Shown here: one piece after another, positions 10,188 to 19,893 of the stretch | How the letters are laid out: each line of letters starts with the position of its first letter | Position numbering within the stretch: the first letter of the stretch is position 1 | NCBI RefSeq assembly: GCF_013001025.1 | Contig: NZ_CP053021.1 | Span: 868,001 to 932,000, forward strand | Reading direction: 5' to 3' | DNA from: Sphingobium yanoikuyae | Lineage (GTDB): Bacteria; Pseudomonadota; Alphaproteobacteria; Sphingomonadales; Sphingomonadaceae | DNA: 64,000 bases | Notes under the pieces: generated by a model | The model's database searches: none | Seen by the model: the letters and a program-made list of their open reading frames with translations, nothing else | Told to the model about the DNA's origin: nothing | Program-made: the position numbers and the translations under genes

Positions 10188-10403
10188 TTATTCGGCGTGG
10201 GCGATGTTCACCGCGGCCATCTTGCCGCGCTTGTCCTGCTCCAGATCATAGGTGACGCGGTCCTTCTCGCGCAGGGTGGCGAGGCCGGCGCGCTCGACCG
10301 CGCTGATGTGGACGAACGCGTCCTGGCCGCCGGTGTCGGGCTCGATGAAGCCATAGCCCTTGTCGGCGTTGAAGAACTTCACGGTTCCGGTGATGCTGCT
10401 CAT
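10188..10403 (-). CDS. Cold-shock protein (CspA family)
   Basis: 71 residues, one cold-shock domain. RNP1 (KGYGFIEPD) and RNP2 (DAFVHISAV) are present at about 15-23 and 28-36, the RNA/ssDNA-binding faces of the OB fold. The ATG at 10403 (MSSITGTVKFF) is preceded by GAAGGAA. These proteins act as RNA chaperones. The paralogue type (constitutive or cold-induced) cannot be told, though the roughly 110-base 5' spacer could hold a leader. Confidence 0.96.
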   Translation of the reverse strand: MSSITGTVKFFNADKGYGFIEPDTGGQDAFVHISAVERAGLATLREKDRVTYDLEQDKRGKMAAVNIAHAE

Positions 10404-10515
10404 GATATTTCCTTCTTTCAATGCGGCGGACCCATGGCGGGCACGCCGGGTCGCTAGAGGGGCAGGGAAAGAGGGAGATAGGTGCCGCAAAGCGCCGAAG
10501 ACCGTCGATTTGCGA

Positions 10516-11709
10516 CTATAGCAGCGCCGTTGTACGGCATTGCGGGCGTCCTGGCAAATCACTGGCCGTTTCGGCGGGGTCTGCCGCGTCCTCCTCTTCC
10601 TCCTCGTCTTCCTCATCCTCGCTCAGAAGCTCGTAGCCGGCGGCTTCCAGGACGGCGATTTCCTCGTCACTGCCCGGCGCGAAGCCGAAACGGGCGTCGC
10701 GGGCGCGGGTGGCGGCTTCCTCATAGGGGCGGGCCTGCGCCTCCAGCTCCGCGGCATAGGCGGCCTCCTCGGCTTGTGTCAGGGTACGGTCATACTCGTC
10801 GATATCGTAATAATCCTCGCTCTGGTCGCCGGTGAAGTCGGGCGGGGCGGGGTAATCGGTGCGCAATTGCTCGCGATCCTCATCCCACCAGACGCCGCGC
10901 AAACGGGTCGCGGCCTCCTCCGGCGGCAGGTCGGCGCGGTGGATATGGGGGCGAAGTTCACACCGGCCATTCCGGTCGGAAAAGGGCGAGATTCCGGGCT
11001 GCACAGGCGGGCGCTTGGCACCGGGCTGGAGCGGCAGCCGGGCGGCGATGAACAGCGCGACCGAGGCGGCGGGGGCGAGGGCGGGTGCCGCTTCCGGCGC
11101 GACGGGTTCGGGTGTCTCGGGCTGGTCGCCGTTGAGCAGGCGGGCGTCGGCCATCTGGCGGGCCATATGTTCCATTCCCGTGCGCGGCAGGCCGATCAGT
11201 TCGGACTCCTTGTCGGCCTCTTCAGCCGGGCAGATCAGATCGAGATAGGCGGTGAAATCCTGCGCCACGACGCGGGCGAGCGCGGCGTCGGACCCTTCGG
11301 GCGGGCTGTCGGCCATGCGATCGAGCCGCGCGAGCATCGACATGGCGAGGCGATTGTCATGGCGGTGGCGGCGGACCTCGTAATTGTCGGGATCCTTGCG
11401 GATGGTCTCCTCGCTGCCCATGATCGCGCGCGACAGGAGATCGTCGGCCAGGCGGGCGCGGGCGATCAGGATCGCGGCGTCCCAGCCCAGGCGAAAGGCG
11501 GCGCCGTCATGGCGGATGCGCAATGTATAGGCCGAGCGCGCGGTGATGCGCACCCCTTCGCAGGCGAGCATGATGACGCCGGTGGCGGCGAGTATCTCCA
11601 GGAAACGCCGCTGGCGCGCCGGGCTCCAGCCATCGACCCGCCGCTGCGGATCGGGCGTGGGGATGGTGTCCGGCAGGGGCGGCGTGATCGGCGGAAATGC
11701 GCAGGACAT
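10516..11709 (-). CDS. Hypothetical protein with N-terminal HTH-like region and C-terminal acidic tract
   Basis: 397 residues. Residues 25-95 (RQRRFLEILAATGVI... SAYTLRIRHDGAAFRLGWDAAIL) match a pattern common in sphingomonad proteins that resembles the HTH of terminase-small-subunit/transposase-type DNA-binding domains. The rest is Ala/Pro/Arg rich and of low complexity, and near the C-terminus there is an almost pure Asp/Glu run (about 358-378). AAAGGG precedes the ATG at 11709. The 5' end overlaps the extended reading frame of the upstream ParE-like toxin by 244 bases. DNA binding is inference. Confidence 0.7.
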   Translation of the reverse strand: MSCAFPPITPPLPDTIPTPDPQRRVDGWSPARQRRFLEILAATGVIMLACEGVRITARSAYTLRIRHDGAAFRLGWDAAILIARARLADDLLSRAIMGSEETIRKDPDNYEVRRHRHDNRLAMSMLARLDRMADSPPEGSDAALARVVAQDFTAYLDLICPAEEADKESELIGLPRTGMEHMARQMADARLLNGDQPETPEPVAPEAAPALAPAASVALFIAARLPLQPGAKRPPVQPGISPFSDRNGRCELRPHIHRADLPPEEAATRLRGVWWDEDREQLRTDYPAPPDFTGDQSEDYYDIDEYDRTLTQAEEAAYAAELEAQARPYEEAATRARDARFGFAPGSDEEIAVLEAAGYELLSEDEEDEEEEEDAADPAETASDLPGRPQCRTTALL

Positions 11710-12122
11710 GGCAAGGCCCTTTCAGGGAAAGAGGACGCGTTGCCGGAAGGGTAGGCAGAAGGGCGGGGTGTAGGACAGCGGAATAGGAATTGGCCACCAG
11801 CGCGCCCATACGGGCCTGCAAAGCGCGCCTTTCTGCGTTCCGGTGCTAAGGGATATTGCTGGCGAGTGTGCTTGACGTTCAGGATTTCGATCGCTTCGAC
11901 ACCGACCCGATAGATGAGGATATAGTTGGGCGTGACGATCGCTTCGCGCGTGTCGGGAACACACCCGGTGCGGTGCATATGGGGATGATAGACCAATTGT
12001 TCTGCGACATGGGCGAACAGGTCGGTCAGGCGCAGCGCGGCCGTCGGATTGCGATCAGCAATATAGTCGATGATAGTGCGTACGTCCTCCCGCGCTCTCT
12101 CGCGCCAGATGACGTGTGGCAT
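11466..12122 (-). CDS. ParE/RelE-superfamily toxin, abnormally extended
   Basis: The first about 92 residues are a complete ParE/RelE-fold toxin: MPHVIWRERAREDVRTIIDYIA, then LTDLFAHVAEQL, and the C-terminal strands IVTPNYILIYRV and IEILNVKHTRQQYP. Family members end at this point. Here the frame has no stop and continues for about 125 residues of Arg/Pro/Ser-rich sequence overlapping the next gene, so the native stop has probably been lost (TAG is present one base out of frame immediately after the QQYP codons, near 11846-11851). The partner antitoxin is immediately upstream, sharing one base. Targets of the family are gyrase (ParE) or ribosome-bound mRNA (RelE). Which applies is unknown. 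Confidence 0.8.
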   Translation of the reverse strand: MPHVIWRERAREDVRTIIDYIADRNPTAALRLTDLFAHVAEQLVYHPHMHRTGCVPDTREAIVTPNYILIYRVGVEAIEILNVKHTRQQYPLAPERRKARFAGPYGRAGGQFLFRCPTPRPSAYPSGNASSFPERALPCPAHFRRSRRPCRTPSPRPIRSGGSMAGARRASGVSWRYSPPPASSCSPAKGCASPRARPIHCASAMTAPPFAWAGTPRS

Positions 12123-12304
12123 CAGCCTTGCCGGGCCTTCTTGGCGTCGATGATCGCGCGCAATTCGGCCATCACCTGATCATGCGGCACGCCCGGCCGG
12201 GGATCGGCCAGGCTCGCCTCGACCTCCGCCTTGAACCAAGCGTCATAGGCGGCGGCCTCCTCGGTCGTCGCAAATTCGGACTCGATGGGGGTGAGCTTGG
12301 TCAT
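12122..12304 (-). CDS. Antitoxin of the ParE-type module
   Basis: 60 residues. Short, acidic and helical (EEAAAYDAWFKAEVEASLADPRPGVPHDQVMAEL), matching small antitoxins paired with ParE/RelE toxins. The PGVPHDQVMAEL helix is a common recognisable stretch. It precedes the toxin and shares the A of its stop codon with the toxin ATG, the classical antitoxin-first order. It probably neutralises the toxin by direct binding and autorepresses the operon. Confidence 0.82.
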   Translation of the reverse strand: MTKLTPIESEFATTEEAAAYDAWFKAEVEASLADPRPGVPHDQVMAELRAIIDAKKARQG

Positions 12305-12355
12305 GGGGAGAATGTATCAGGTGTACTCGATGATGCAAATGGCTGCTGCGGAACA

Positions 12356-12925
12356 TTAAGCGTATGGCCGATGCATTCGCTCTACCAAAAAATACAAGCC
12401 ATGAAGTGTTGTAGTTATTAAATTCCAAATCCAAAAAGATAGTATTAGTGATCCAATAATATTTAGTGCCATCTTGACATTTGTCGAAAAAATAAAATGC
12501 ATTGAATCTGTTATATCATCAGACAAGGATAAAAAAATAAAGAGAATGAGAGAGGCAATGGAAAGATAAGAAAAAAGATAACTTATATACATCCTATAAG
12601 TCAAATCTATGCTATGCATAATCCCTTTGGAGAGTACTTGAATTTGCGCGCCCTCTCCCTCAATCGTCTGATCGAGATAGTTTGATTGGAATGAAGAAAC
12701 AGCGGCTAGTGCGGCGATATAAAACCCAGGTAGGGTGACCAATCCAGACGAAACTGTTTCGGCGATCTTCCTTGGAGGAAGCACTATCCCGAGCTTCCAT
12801 AGGCTTCCCCATAGCAAGAAGCCTATCAGCGTGGCGATAAGCGGAAAGCCATAACGCAACCGGTTTAGACCGCCGCCGCGTATCCAGGCGAAAGCCAATG
12901 GCCGGGTGAGTTGATAACGAAGCAT
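12356..12925 (-). CDS. AT-rich four-helix membrane protein, second gene of a two-gene operon of unknown function
   Basis: 189 residues with four clear membrane helices (about 27-49, 58-79, 112-134, 152-175) and a polar loop at 80-110 (SNYLDQTIEGEGAQIQVLSKG). The N-terminal 26 residues are basic. It begins one base after the stop of the upstream 321-residue gene, so the two are coupled. Base composition is much more AT-rich than the flanks, with codons rare elsewhere in the window, which indicates transfer. No family recognised. The size and topology recall membrane effectors of two-gene phage-defence systems (for example KwaA of Kiwa), but I see no sequence match. Confidence 0.75.
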   Translation of the reverse strand: MLRYQLTRPLAFAWIRGGGLNRLRYGFPLIATLIGFLLWGSLWKLGIVLPPRKIAETVSSGLVTLPGFYIAALAAVSSFQSNYLDQTIEGEGAQIQVLSKGIMHSIDLTYRMYISYLFSYLSIASLILFIFLSLSDDITDSMHFIFSTNVKMALNIIGSLILSFWIWNLITTTLHGLYFLVERMHRPYA

Positions 12926-12926
12926 A

Positions 12927-13892
12927 TCAGCCTCTATACTCGATCAACATTTCTTTCATTGGGTCGGATACACGAGAGAGTATGACGTCTGTAGTCATTC
13001 TGAGTGGCGGAAAGACAGCGGATATCCTACGAGCTTGAACGTATGACTGTTCTACTGCGCCCGTTGTCACATCAATCTCTACTGTCTTAGGATGCCCCGT
13101 CTGATCTACGAAGTGAATTTTGGCGCGATCGTAAGTTGCGTGTTTGCTTTGGATAGCTGTGACAAGGCGTTCCAGCACATTGGCTTTCGGAATGTCGGCC
13201 TGCACCGATAATGTAAGCCTAAACGATTTGCTTCGAATAAACGGATCATTCCCTATGGTGGAATTGACGCGACCGTTTCGAAGCTCGATATCTCCGATTG
13301 TTCCGTTCTCTATATCTTGATGTAGCTGATCCGATATATGACCAATTAACTTAAATTTTGGCTTGACTTCATGGCGCTTAATATCGCCGTTCCTCGTCTT
13401 CGCGCCGGCAGGGTCTGGGTAGGTGAAGTGTGACGGATTATTGGCATAGAATGCAGTTAGAAGATTGTTGAAAAGGGATATGACATTTCGATGAGAAAGT
13501 CCTGATACGCCTTCTAGCACAGCGATATAGGTATCCGGGTCGGCTGGAAGAAGTGACACTACGAGGTGAGCAGCCGCATCACCACCTTCATGATTGTCTT
13601 TTTCAAGCAGGCGCAGAGTGCCGTCATTTACGTTGGAATAGCCGTATTCCGGTGAACGCTTGTCGGAGGATCTTATTAAGATAGTTGCAGTCTGATTGTC
13701 TTCGTCAAATTCAATCGGACCCAAGAAGTGCCACAAATTTCCCGCACGGTCTCCCGCCGTCCGAAAGCGACCGGCGGCACGCTCGGCGGCGATTACTTCA
13801 AGAAGCGATCTCACTGGCGGCAGATTCGCATGTTCAGTTCGAGCAGTCACTGCAAGATCGTAAAAGTAGATAACACGCTCGTCGCTCTTCAT
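12927..13892 (-). CDS. AT-rich cytoplasmic protein of unknown function, first gene of the two-gene operon
   Basis: 321 residues, soluble, no signal peptide. It begins MKSDERVIYFYDLAV with AGGGG seven bases upstream. The fold looks mixed alpha/beta. A distinctive central stretch is VLEGVSGLSHRNVISLF followed by a long polar loop, and the C-terminal half has alternating strands (FRLTLSVQADIP, AKIHFVDQTG, TVEIDVTTG). No nuclease, ATPase, NAD- or nucleotide-binding motif is evident. Its coupling to a four-helix membrane protein and its place beside a toxin-antitoxin pair suggest a sensor/effector pair, possibly anti-phage. That is inference only. Confidence 0.75.
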   Translation of the reverse strand: MKSDERVIYFYDLAVTARTEHANLPPVRSLLEVIAAERAAGRFRTAGDRAGNLWHFLGPIEFDEDNQTATILIRSSDKRSPEYGYSNVNDGTLRLLEKDNHEGGDAAAHLVVSLLPADPDTYIAVLEGVSGLSHRNVISLFNNLLTAFYANNPSHFTYPDPAGAKTRNGDIKRHEVKPKFKLIGHISDQLHQDIENGTIGDIELRNGRVNSTIGNDPFIRSKSFRLTLSVQADIPKANVLERLVTAIQSKHATYDRAKIHFVDQTGHPKTVEIDVTTGAVEQSYVQARRISAVFPPLRMTTDVILSRVSDPMKEMLIEYRG

Positions 13893-13948
13893 TGACTGCC
13901 CCTATCTGTGTTCGACTCCTATTTGCATGGCTACAGTGGATTTCAAAG

Positions 13949-16864
13949 CTATTCCGCCGCCACAGCCTCCAGCCCCAGCAACGGCGCCAGATAGCGTCCG
14001 GTAAAGCTCCTCGGCTCCTTCACCACCTGCTCCGGCGTGCCTTGCGCGACGACCTCGCCGCCCTTGACCCCGCCTTCCGGTCCCATGTCGATAATATAAT
14101 CCGCCGTCTTGATGACATCGAGATTATGTTCGATCACCACGACGCTGTTGCCCTGTTCGACCAGGGCGTGGAGGACTTCCAGCAGCTTGCGGACATCCTC
14201 GAAATGCAGGCCGGTGGTGGGTTCGTCGAGGATATAGAGGGTGTTGCCGGTGGCGCGGCGCGACAATTCCTTGGCGAGCTTGACGCGCTGGGCTTCGCCG
14301 CCCGACAGGGTGGTGGCTTGCTGGCCGACCTTGATATAGCCAAGGCCCACTTCGGCGAGCATCGCCATCTTGTCGCGGATCGGCGGCACGGCCTTGAAGA
14401 ATTCGACCGCATCCTCGACCGTCATGTCGAGCACGTCGGCGATGCTCATCCCCTTGAACTTCACCTCCAGCGTCTCGCGGTTGTAGCGGGCGCCGTGGCA
14501 GACGTCGCAGGTGACATAGACGTCGGGGAGGAAGTGCATCTCGATCTTGAGCACGCCGTCGCCCTGGCAGGCTTCGCAGCGGCCGCCCTTGACGTTGAAG
14601 CTGAAACGGCCCGGCTTGTAGCCGCGCGCCTGCGCTTCGGGGAGGCCGGCGAACCAGTCGCGGATATTGGTGAAGGCGCCGGTATAGGTGGCCGGGTTGG
14701 AGCGCGGGGTGCGGCCGATCGGCGACTGGTCGATGTCGATCACCTTGTCGCAATTTTCCAGGCCCGTGATCTTGTCATGCGGGCCGGCGACGATGCGAGC
14801 GCCGTTGAGGGTGCGGGCGCTGGCGGCGTAGAGGGTGTCGATGGTGAAGCTGGACTTGCCCGATCCCGACACGCCGGTGATGCAGGTGAAGGTGCTTAAG
14901 GGTATCGACGCGGTGACGCCGGTGAGGTTGTTGGCGCGGGCATTGTGGACGGTGAGCTTCTTGCCAGAGCCCTTGCGGCGCTTGGCGGGCACCTCGATGC
15001 GGCGGGTGCCGTTGAGATAGTCTGCGGTCAGGCTTTCCTTGTGCGCCAACAGTTCGGGCAGGGTGCCCTGGGCGACGATGGTGCCGCCATGGACGCCGGC
15101 GCCCGGCCCCATGTCGACAATATAGTCGGCGGCGCGGATCGCATCCTCATCATGCTCGACGACGACGACGCTGTTGCCGAGGTCGCGCAGGCGTTTCAGG
15201 GTGACGAGCAGCCGGTCATTGTCGCGCTGGTGCAGGCCGATCGAGGGTTCGTCGAGGACGTAGAGGACGCCCGAGAGGCCCGAGCCGATCTGGCTGGCGA
15301 GGCGGATGCGCTGGCTTTCGCCGCCCGACAGGGTGCCGGATGTGCGGTCGAGGTTCAGATAGTCGAGGCCGACATTGTTGAGGAAGCCGAGGCGCTCGAC
15401 AATTTCCTTGAGGATGGCGCGGGCGATCTGGTTCTGCTGCTCATTGAGCGCATCGGGCATCGCGGTGAAGAAGGCGAGCGCGTCCACCACCGAGCGGCGG
15501 GTGGAGACGGAGATGTCCTCGCCGGCGATCTTGACCGCCAGCGCCTCGGGCTTGAGGCGGGCGCCGTGGCAGGTCTCGCAGGGCATGGCGGTCTGATATT
15601 TGCTCAGTTCCTCGCGCATCCAGGCGCTTTCGGTCTGGAGCAGGCGGCGGTTGAGGTTGCCGATCACGCCCTCGAACGGCTTCTTGACCTCATAGCTTTT
15701 CTTGCCGTCGACGAAGCGCAGGGTGACGGGCTTGCCGCCGGTGCCGTGGAGGATGATGAGCTTCACTTCGCCCGGCAGATCGGCCCAGGGGGTGTCGAGG
15801 GAGAAGCCGAATTCCTTGGCGAGGGAGCCGAGCACCTGCATGTAGTAGGGGCTGGGCGGGTTGGACTTGGCCCAGGGGACGACGGCGCCCTTCTTCAGGG
15901 AGAGGGCTTCGTTGGGGACGACCAGTTCGGGGTCGAACTCCTGCCGCTCGCCCAGGCCATCGCAGGCCGGGCAGGCGCCCATCGGCGCGTTGAAGGAGAA
16001 GAGGCGCGGCTCGATCTCCGGAATGGTGAAGCCGCTGACCGGGCAGGCGAATTTCTCGGAAAAGACGATGCGGTTGGCGGGGATGCCGGCATTCTTCATC
16101 TTGCCCGCGGACTGGGCTTCGTCCTCGCGGCCGGGGACCACGCCCTCGGCCAGGTCGACAAAGGCGAGACCGTCGGCGAGCTTCAACGCCTGCTCGAAAC
16201 TGTCGGCGAGGCGGGTGGCCATGTCGGCATTGACCGCCAGGCGATCGACCACGACCTCGATGTCATGCTTGTATTTCTTGTCGAGGGCGGGGGCATCCTC
16301 GATCAGGTAGAGTTCGCCGTCGATGCGGACGCGGGTGTAGCCCGCCTTCTGCCACTCGGCCAGTTCCTTGCGATATTCGCCCTTGCGGCCGCGCACGACC
16401 GGGGCGAGCAGGTAGAAACGGGTGCCTTCGGGCAGGAGCATCACCCGGTCTACCATCTGGCTGACGGTCTGGGCGCTGATTGGCTCGCCGGTCGCGGGCG
16501 AATAGGGGATGCCGACGCGCGCCCAGAGCAGGCGCATATAGTCGTATATCTCGGTGACGGTCGCGACCGTGGAGCGCGGGTTGCGGCTGGTGGTCTTCTG
16601 CTCGATCGAGATGGCGGGGGAGAGGCCCTCGATATGCTCGACATCGGGCTTCTGCATCATCTCGAGGAACTGGCGCGCATAGGCGGAGAGCGACTCCACA
16701 TAGCGGCGCTGCCCCTCGGCATAGATGGTGTCGAAGGCGAGGCTGGACTTGCCCGAGCCCGAGAGGCCGGTGATGACGATCAGGCTGTCGCGGGGCAGAT
16801 CGACATCCACGCCCTTGAGGTTGTGCTCGCGCGCGCCGCGTACGGAGATGTGGGTCAGACTCAT
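13949..16864 (-). CDS. uvrA: Excinuclease ABC subunit A
   Basis: 971 residues. UvrA dimers find bulky DNA damage and load UvrB in nucleotide-excision repair. Two ABC ATPase modules are present: Walker [10 protein letters not shown] at 33-41 and GVSGSGKSS in the second half, each with an LSGGE signature ([26 protein letters not shown]). Zinc modules show as CPACDG, CETCHG and the paired CEACQGDG...CDVCHG. The ATG at 16864 ([11 protein letters not shown]) matches the family start, whereas an in-frame ATG 60 codons upstream gives a Pro-rich extension not seen in UvrA. No LexA box was identified by eye. Confidence 0.97.
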   Translation of the reverse strand: MSLTHISVRGAREHNLKGVDVDLPRDSLIVITGLSGSGKSSLAFDTIYAEGQRRYVESLSAYARQFLEMMQKPDVEHIEGLSPAISIEQKTTSRNPRSTVATVTEIYDYMRLLWARVGIPYSPATGEPISAQTVSQMVDRVMLLPEGTRFYLLAPVVRGRKGEYRKELAEWQKAGYTRVRIDGELYLIEDAPALDKKYKHDIEVVVDRLAVNADMATRLADSFEQALKLADGLAFVDLAEGVVPGREDEAQSAGKMKNAGIPANRIVFSEKFACPVSGFTIPEIEPRLFSFNAPMGACPACDGLGERQEFDPELVVPNEALSLKKGAVVPWAKSNPPSPYYMQVLGSLAKEFGFSLDTPWADLPGEVKLIILHGTGGKPVTLRFVDGKKSYEVKKPFEGVIGNLNRRLLQTESAWMREELSKYQTAMPCETCHGARLKPEALAVKIAGEDISVSTRRSVVDALAFFTAMPDALNEQQNQIARAILKEIVERLGFLNNVGLDYLNLDRTSGTLSGGESQRIRLASQIGSGLSGVLYVLDEPSIGLHQRDNDRLLVTLKRLRDLGNSVVVVEHDEDAIRAADYIVDMGPGAGVHGGTIVAQGTLPELLAHKESLTADYLNGTRRIEVPAKRRKGSGKKLTVHNARANNLTGVTASIPLSTFTCITGVSGSGKSSFTIDTLYAASARTLNGARIVAGPHDKITGLENCDKVIDIDQSPIGRTPRSNPATYTGAFTNIRDWFAGLPEAQARGYKPGRFSFNVKGGRCEACQGDGVLKIEMHFLPDVYVTCDVCHGARYNRETLEVKFKGMSIADVLDMTVEDAVEFFKAVPPIRDKMAMLAEVGLGYIKVGQQATTLSGGEAQRVKLAKELSRRATGNTLYILDEPTTGLHFEDVRKLLEVLHALVEQGNSVVVIEHNLDVIKTADYIIDMGPEGGVKGGEVVAQGTPEQVVKEPRSFTGRYLAPLLGLEAVAAE

Positions 16865-17083
16865 GGGGGCGTTGTTCCAGATTTGTTCCGTGGGGGCAAG
16901 GGGCGTTGCCCGGTCGGGAGGCAAGATAGGAAGGGGGAGCGGCCAGGGGAAGATGGCCGGGCGTGGACGATGGCGCGCTGCGCCGGCCGGAGGGCGTTTC
17001 TGGTTCGGCTGCGGGCGCGTCTCGGCCTGTCTCGGGGTTTCCATGGATGGCCGCGGCTATGGGATCGCACGTAGAAACGGGGC

Positions 17084-19768
17084 ATGACCTATTGGCGGCT
17101 CCATTGGCATGCGGGCGTCCTGAGCGTGGCGGGCAGCGTCGCGGGCATGACATTGGCGACGACGGGGGCCATGGCCCAGAGCGAGACGCCCGCGGGGCGG
17201 ATCATCTTCCTGGGCTGGACCGAGGGCAAGGACCATTCGGTGTGGCTGTCCGGCGTCGATCCGGGCGAGTTTTTCGTCGTCTTTCCCGAGACCGGGGAAC
17301 GGGTGGACAGTTGGACCCAGCCCGATACCGGCCTGCACCTGACGGTATCGCCCATCGTGCGGGAAAATGGCGGCACCCATAATCTGTTCGCCCATATCCG
17401 CACCGAATATGCGGAATATGACAATTTCGTCGATTCGGCCGACCAGCATCCGGGCGGCATCAATTTCCCCGATCACTGGAACCGGCCCGACCCGGAACTG
17501 CCCGATCTGATCACGCCGGAATTGCGGCCGAACCCGGACACGGTGACGCCGGGGCTGCGCCCCCTGCCGGATACGGTAACGCCGGGGTTGCGCCCCAATC
17601 CGGATTTGATCACGCCCGGATTGCGGCCCTTGCCCGAGACCGTGACGCCGGAACTGCGGCCGAGCCCCGACACGGTGACGCCGGGTCTGCGGCCCGATCC
17701 GGATACGGTGACGCCGGGCTTGCGGCCTGACCCGGATACGGTGACGCCGGGGCTGCGGCCTGATCCTGATACGGTGACGCCGGGACTGCGGCCCGATCCC
17801 GATACGGTGACACCGGGTCTGCGGCCCGATCCCGATACGGTGACGCCGGGCTTGCGGCCTGACCCGGATACGGTGACGCCGGGGCTGCGGCCTGACCCGG
17901 ATACGGTGACGCCGGGCCTGCGACCCGATCCGGATACGGTGACGCCGGGCTTGCGGCCTGATCCGGACACGGTGACGCCGGGCTTGCGTCCTGATCCTGA
18001 CACGGTGACACCGGGACTGCGGCCTGATCCTGATACGGTGACGCCGGGCCTGCGGCCTGACCCGGACACGGTCACGCCGGGCTTGCGGCCCGATCCGGAT
18101 ACGGTGACGCCGGGTTTGCGGCCTGATCCGGACACGGTGACGCCGGGCTTGCGACCTGATCCGGACACGGTGACGCCGGGCCTGCGGCCTGATCCGGATA
18201 CGGTGACGCCGGGTTTGCGGCCCGATCCGGATACGGTGACGCCGGGCCTGCGGCCTGATCCGGATACGGTGACGCCGGGCCTGCGTCCTGATCCGGATAC
18301 GGTGACGCCGGGTTTACGGCCTGATCCTGACACGGTGACGCCGGGCCTGCGGCCTGATCCGGACACGGTGACGCCGGGCTTGCGGCCTGATCCGGATACG
18401 GTGACGCCGGGTTTGCGTCCTGATCCTGACACGGTGACGCCGGGACTGCGGCCTGATCCGGACACGGTGACACCGGGCTTGCGACCTGATCCCGATACGG
18501 TGACGCCGGGCTTGCGTCCTGATCCGGACACGGTGACGCCGGGGCTGCGACCTGATCCGGATACGGTGACGCCGGGGCTGCGACCTGATCCGGATACGGT
18601 GACGCCGGGCTTGCGGCCCGATCCGGATACGGTGACACCGGGCTTGCGGCCCGATCCGGATACGGTGACGCCGGGACTGCGTCCTGATCCGGACACGGTG
18701 ACGCCGGGGCTGCGTCCTGATCCCGACACGGTGACGCCAGGACTGCGGCCCGATCCGGATGTGGGCGGGCCGACCGTGCGGCCGTTGCAGCGGCCGCGCC
18801 CCGAGACGCTGCCGCCGATCGCGCCGACCGGTGTCGCGCCGGGCCGTGATGAGCGGCGCCCGATGCTGATGACCGCCGATGAAGTCTGCCGGGCCGGGCG
18901 CGAAGGCCGGTTGCGGGGTGATCCGCAACTGGTCGAGAAGGCCTGCCGGATTGCAGCCAATGCCCGCCGGCGCTGGACCGCCTGGGGAGAATGGAGCTAT
19001 TCGACGCTGAAGGATGACCGTTCCGGCGCCCGGACCAGGGGCAGCGCGAACCAGTATAATATTGGCCTGGATCGCTGGATCGACAAGCGCACCGTTGCCG
19101 GCCTGGCCATCCAGTTCGGCAATTCGGATTATAAATCCTTCAATGGCGGCATGCGCCAGCAGGCTGATTCCATCACGGTGAAGCCATACATGGTGCATCG
19201 GATGGCAAATTCGGACGTGGTGTTGGATGCCAGCATCGGCTTCAACTTCGGCGAATATGAACAGCATGTGCTGATGCTGTCGGGCAAGCATGACAGCTTC
19301 ACCCTGTCGGGCACGATCGGGATGAGCGCGCAGCGCCCGATCGGCAGCTTCCTGCTGCGGCCCCGCCTGTCGTGGAGCTATGCCAGCATCTGGCACGATA
19401 ATTATGTGCTGCAGGGGCAGGTGGGCAATATCGACCTGCGCGTGCTGCAGGGCGATGCGCGCTATGATTATGGTGCGGTGGCGACGTCGCTGGAGATCAG
19501 CCGGCCGTTCCGATCGGATGACATGGTCATCACCCCCTATGTCGAGGGTGGCGTCGATTTTGCCTATCTGCGCCCCAATGGCGGTCGTGTCCTGGGGCCG
19601 GACCTGCGCCTGATCGCGACCACGCCGGCGACCGGATCGGTCCGGTTCGGCACGCGTATCCAGTTGCGCGGCAATGTCGCGCTGATCGGATCGGGCGAAT
19701 ATTATGGGATCGGATCGGGCGGCCTGTCGAGCTGGCAGTGGCGGGGGAATCTGTCCTTCCGCTTCTAG
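17084..19768 (+). CDS. Autotransporter-like outer-membrane protein with 38-unit repeat stalk
   Basis: 894 residues. A signal peptide (cleavage near AMA-QS, residue 31) precedes a small N-terminal domain (about 32-139). Then come 38 tandem 11-residue units (140-557), of which units 6-38 are identical ([11 protein letters not shown]) and units 1-5 are degenerate. A degenerate 39th unit ([11 protein letters not shown]) and a Pro-rich linker lead to a C-terminal beta-barrel (about 620-894) ending in FRF, as in autotransporter translocators (PF03797-like). The Pro every few residues suggests a stiff extended stalk displaying the N-terminal domain. Adhesion or a surface-spacer role is inference. 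Monocistronic. Confidence 0.85.
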   Translation: MTYWRLHWHAGVLSVAGSVAGMTLATTGAMAQSETPAGRIIFLGWTEGKDHSVWLSGVDPGEFFVVFPETGERVDSWTQPDTGLHLTVSPIVRENGGTHNLFAHIRTEYAEYDNFVDSADQHPGGINFPDHWNRPDPELPDLITPELRPNPDTVTPGLRPLPDTVTPGLRPNPDLITPGLRPLPETVTPELRPSPDTVTPGLRPDPDTVTPGLRPDPDTVTPGLRPDPDTVTPGLRPDPDTVTPGLRPDPDTVTPGLRPDPDTVTPGLRPDPDTVTPGLRPDPDTVTPGLRPDPDTVTPGLRPDPDTVTPGLRPDPDTVTPGLRPDPDTVTPGLRPDPDTVTPGLRPDPDTVTPGLRPDPDTVTPGLRPDPDTVTPGLRPDPDTVTPGLRPDPDTVTPGLRPDPDTVTPGLRPDPDTVTPGLRPDPDTVTPGLRPDPDTVTPGLRPDPDTVTPGLRPDPDTVTPGLRPDPDTVTPGLRPDPDTVTPGLRPDPDTVTPGLRPDPDTVTPGLRPDPDTVTPGLRPDPDTVTPGLRPDPDTVTPGLRPDPDTVTPGLRPDPDVGGPTVRPLQRPRPETLPPIAPTGVAPGRDERRPMLMTADEVCRAGREGRLRGDPQLVEKACRIAANARRRWTAWGEWSYSTLKDDRSGARTRGSANQYNIGLDRWIDKRTVAGLAIQFGNSDYKSFNGGMRQQADSITVKPYMVHRMANSDVVLDASIGFNFGEYEQHVLMLSGKHDSFTLSGTIGMSAQRPIGSFLLRPRLSWSYASIWHDNYVLQGQVGNIDLRVLQGDARYDYGAVATSLEISRPFRSDDMVITPYVEGGVDFAYLRPNGGRVLGPDLRLIATTPATGSVRFGTRIQLRGNVALIGSGEYYGIGSGGLSSWQWRGNLSFRF
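17501..18754 (+). repeat. 38 x 33-bp coding tandem repeat
   Basis: Units start at 17501 and every 33 bases to 18722 with no insertion or deletion. Units are the same protein sequence from 17666 onward but differ at synonymous third positions (Pro, Gly, Leu, Arg, Asp codons). It is not a CRISPR array: there are no spacers and the repeats are contiguous and in frame. Confidence 0.97.
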
Positions 19769-19893
19769 TGCGGCGGGACGGGGCCTCGGGCTGCGGGCGA
19801 TGGGAGCGGACATGGCGGTCGCGCCGGAGGCATTGGGGGTGTCGACGCGAAATCGCTGGCCAATCCTGCCCGCCTGCGGCACAGGCGAGGGGC

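Noticed and set aside
14945..17074. Long plus-strand frame (709 codons) opposite uvrA
   Set aside because: It mirrors uvrA codons in a GC-rich genome and has no protein-like motif. uvrA has both ATPase motifs and zinc modules on the other strand.
17501..18754. Possible CRISPR array
   Set aside because: Units are contiguous without spacers, in frame with a coding sequence, and have no cas genes near.
17473..18960. Minus-strand frames across the 33-bp repeat (up to 495 codons)
   Set aside because: A repeat with no stop in three frames keeps antisense frames open. The [11 protein letters not shown] translation is an artefact of the repeat, and the plus frame has a signal peptide and a barrel.
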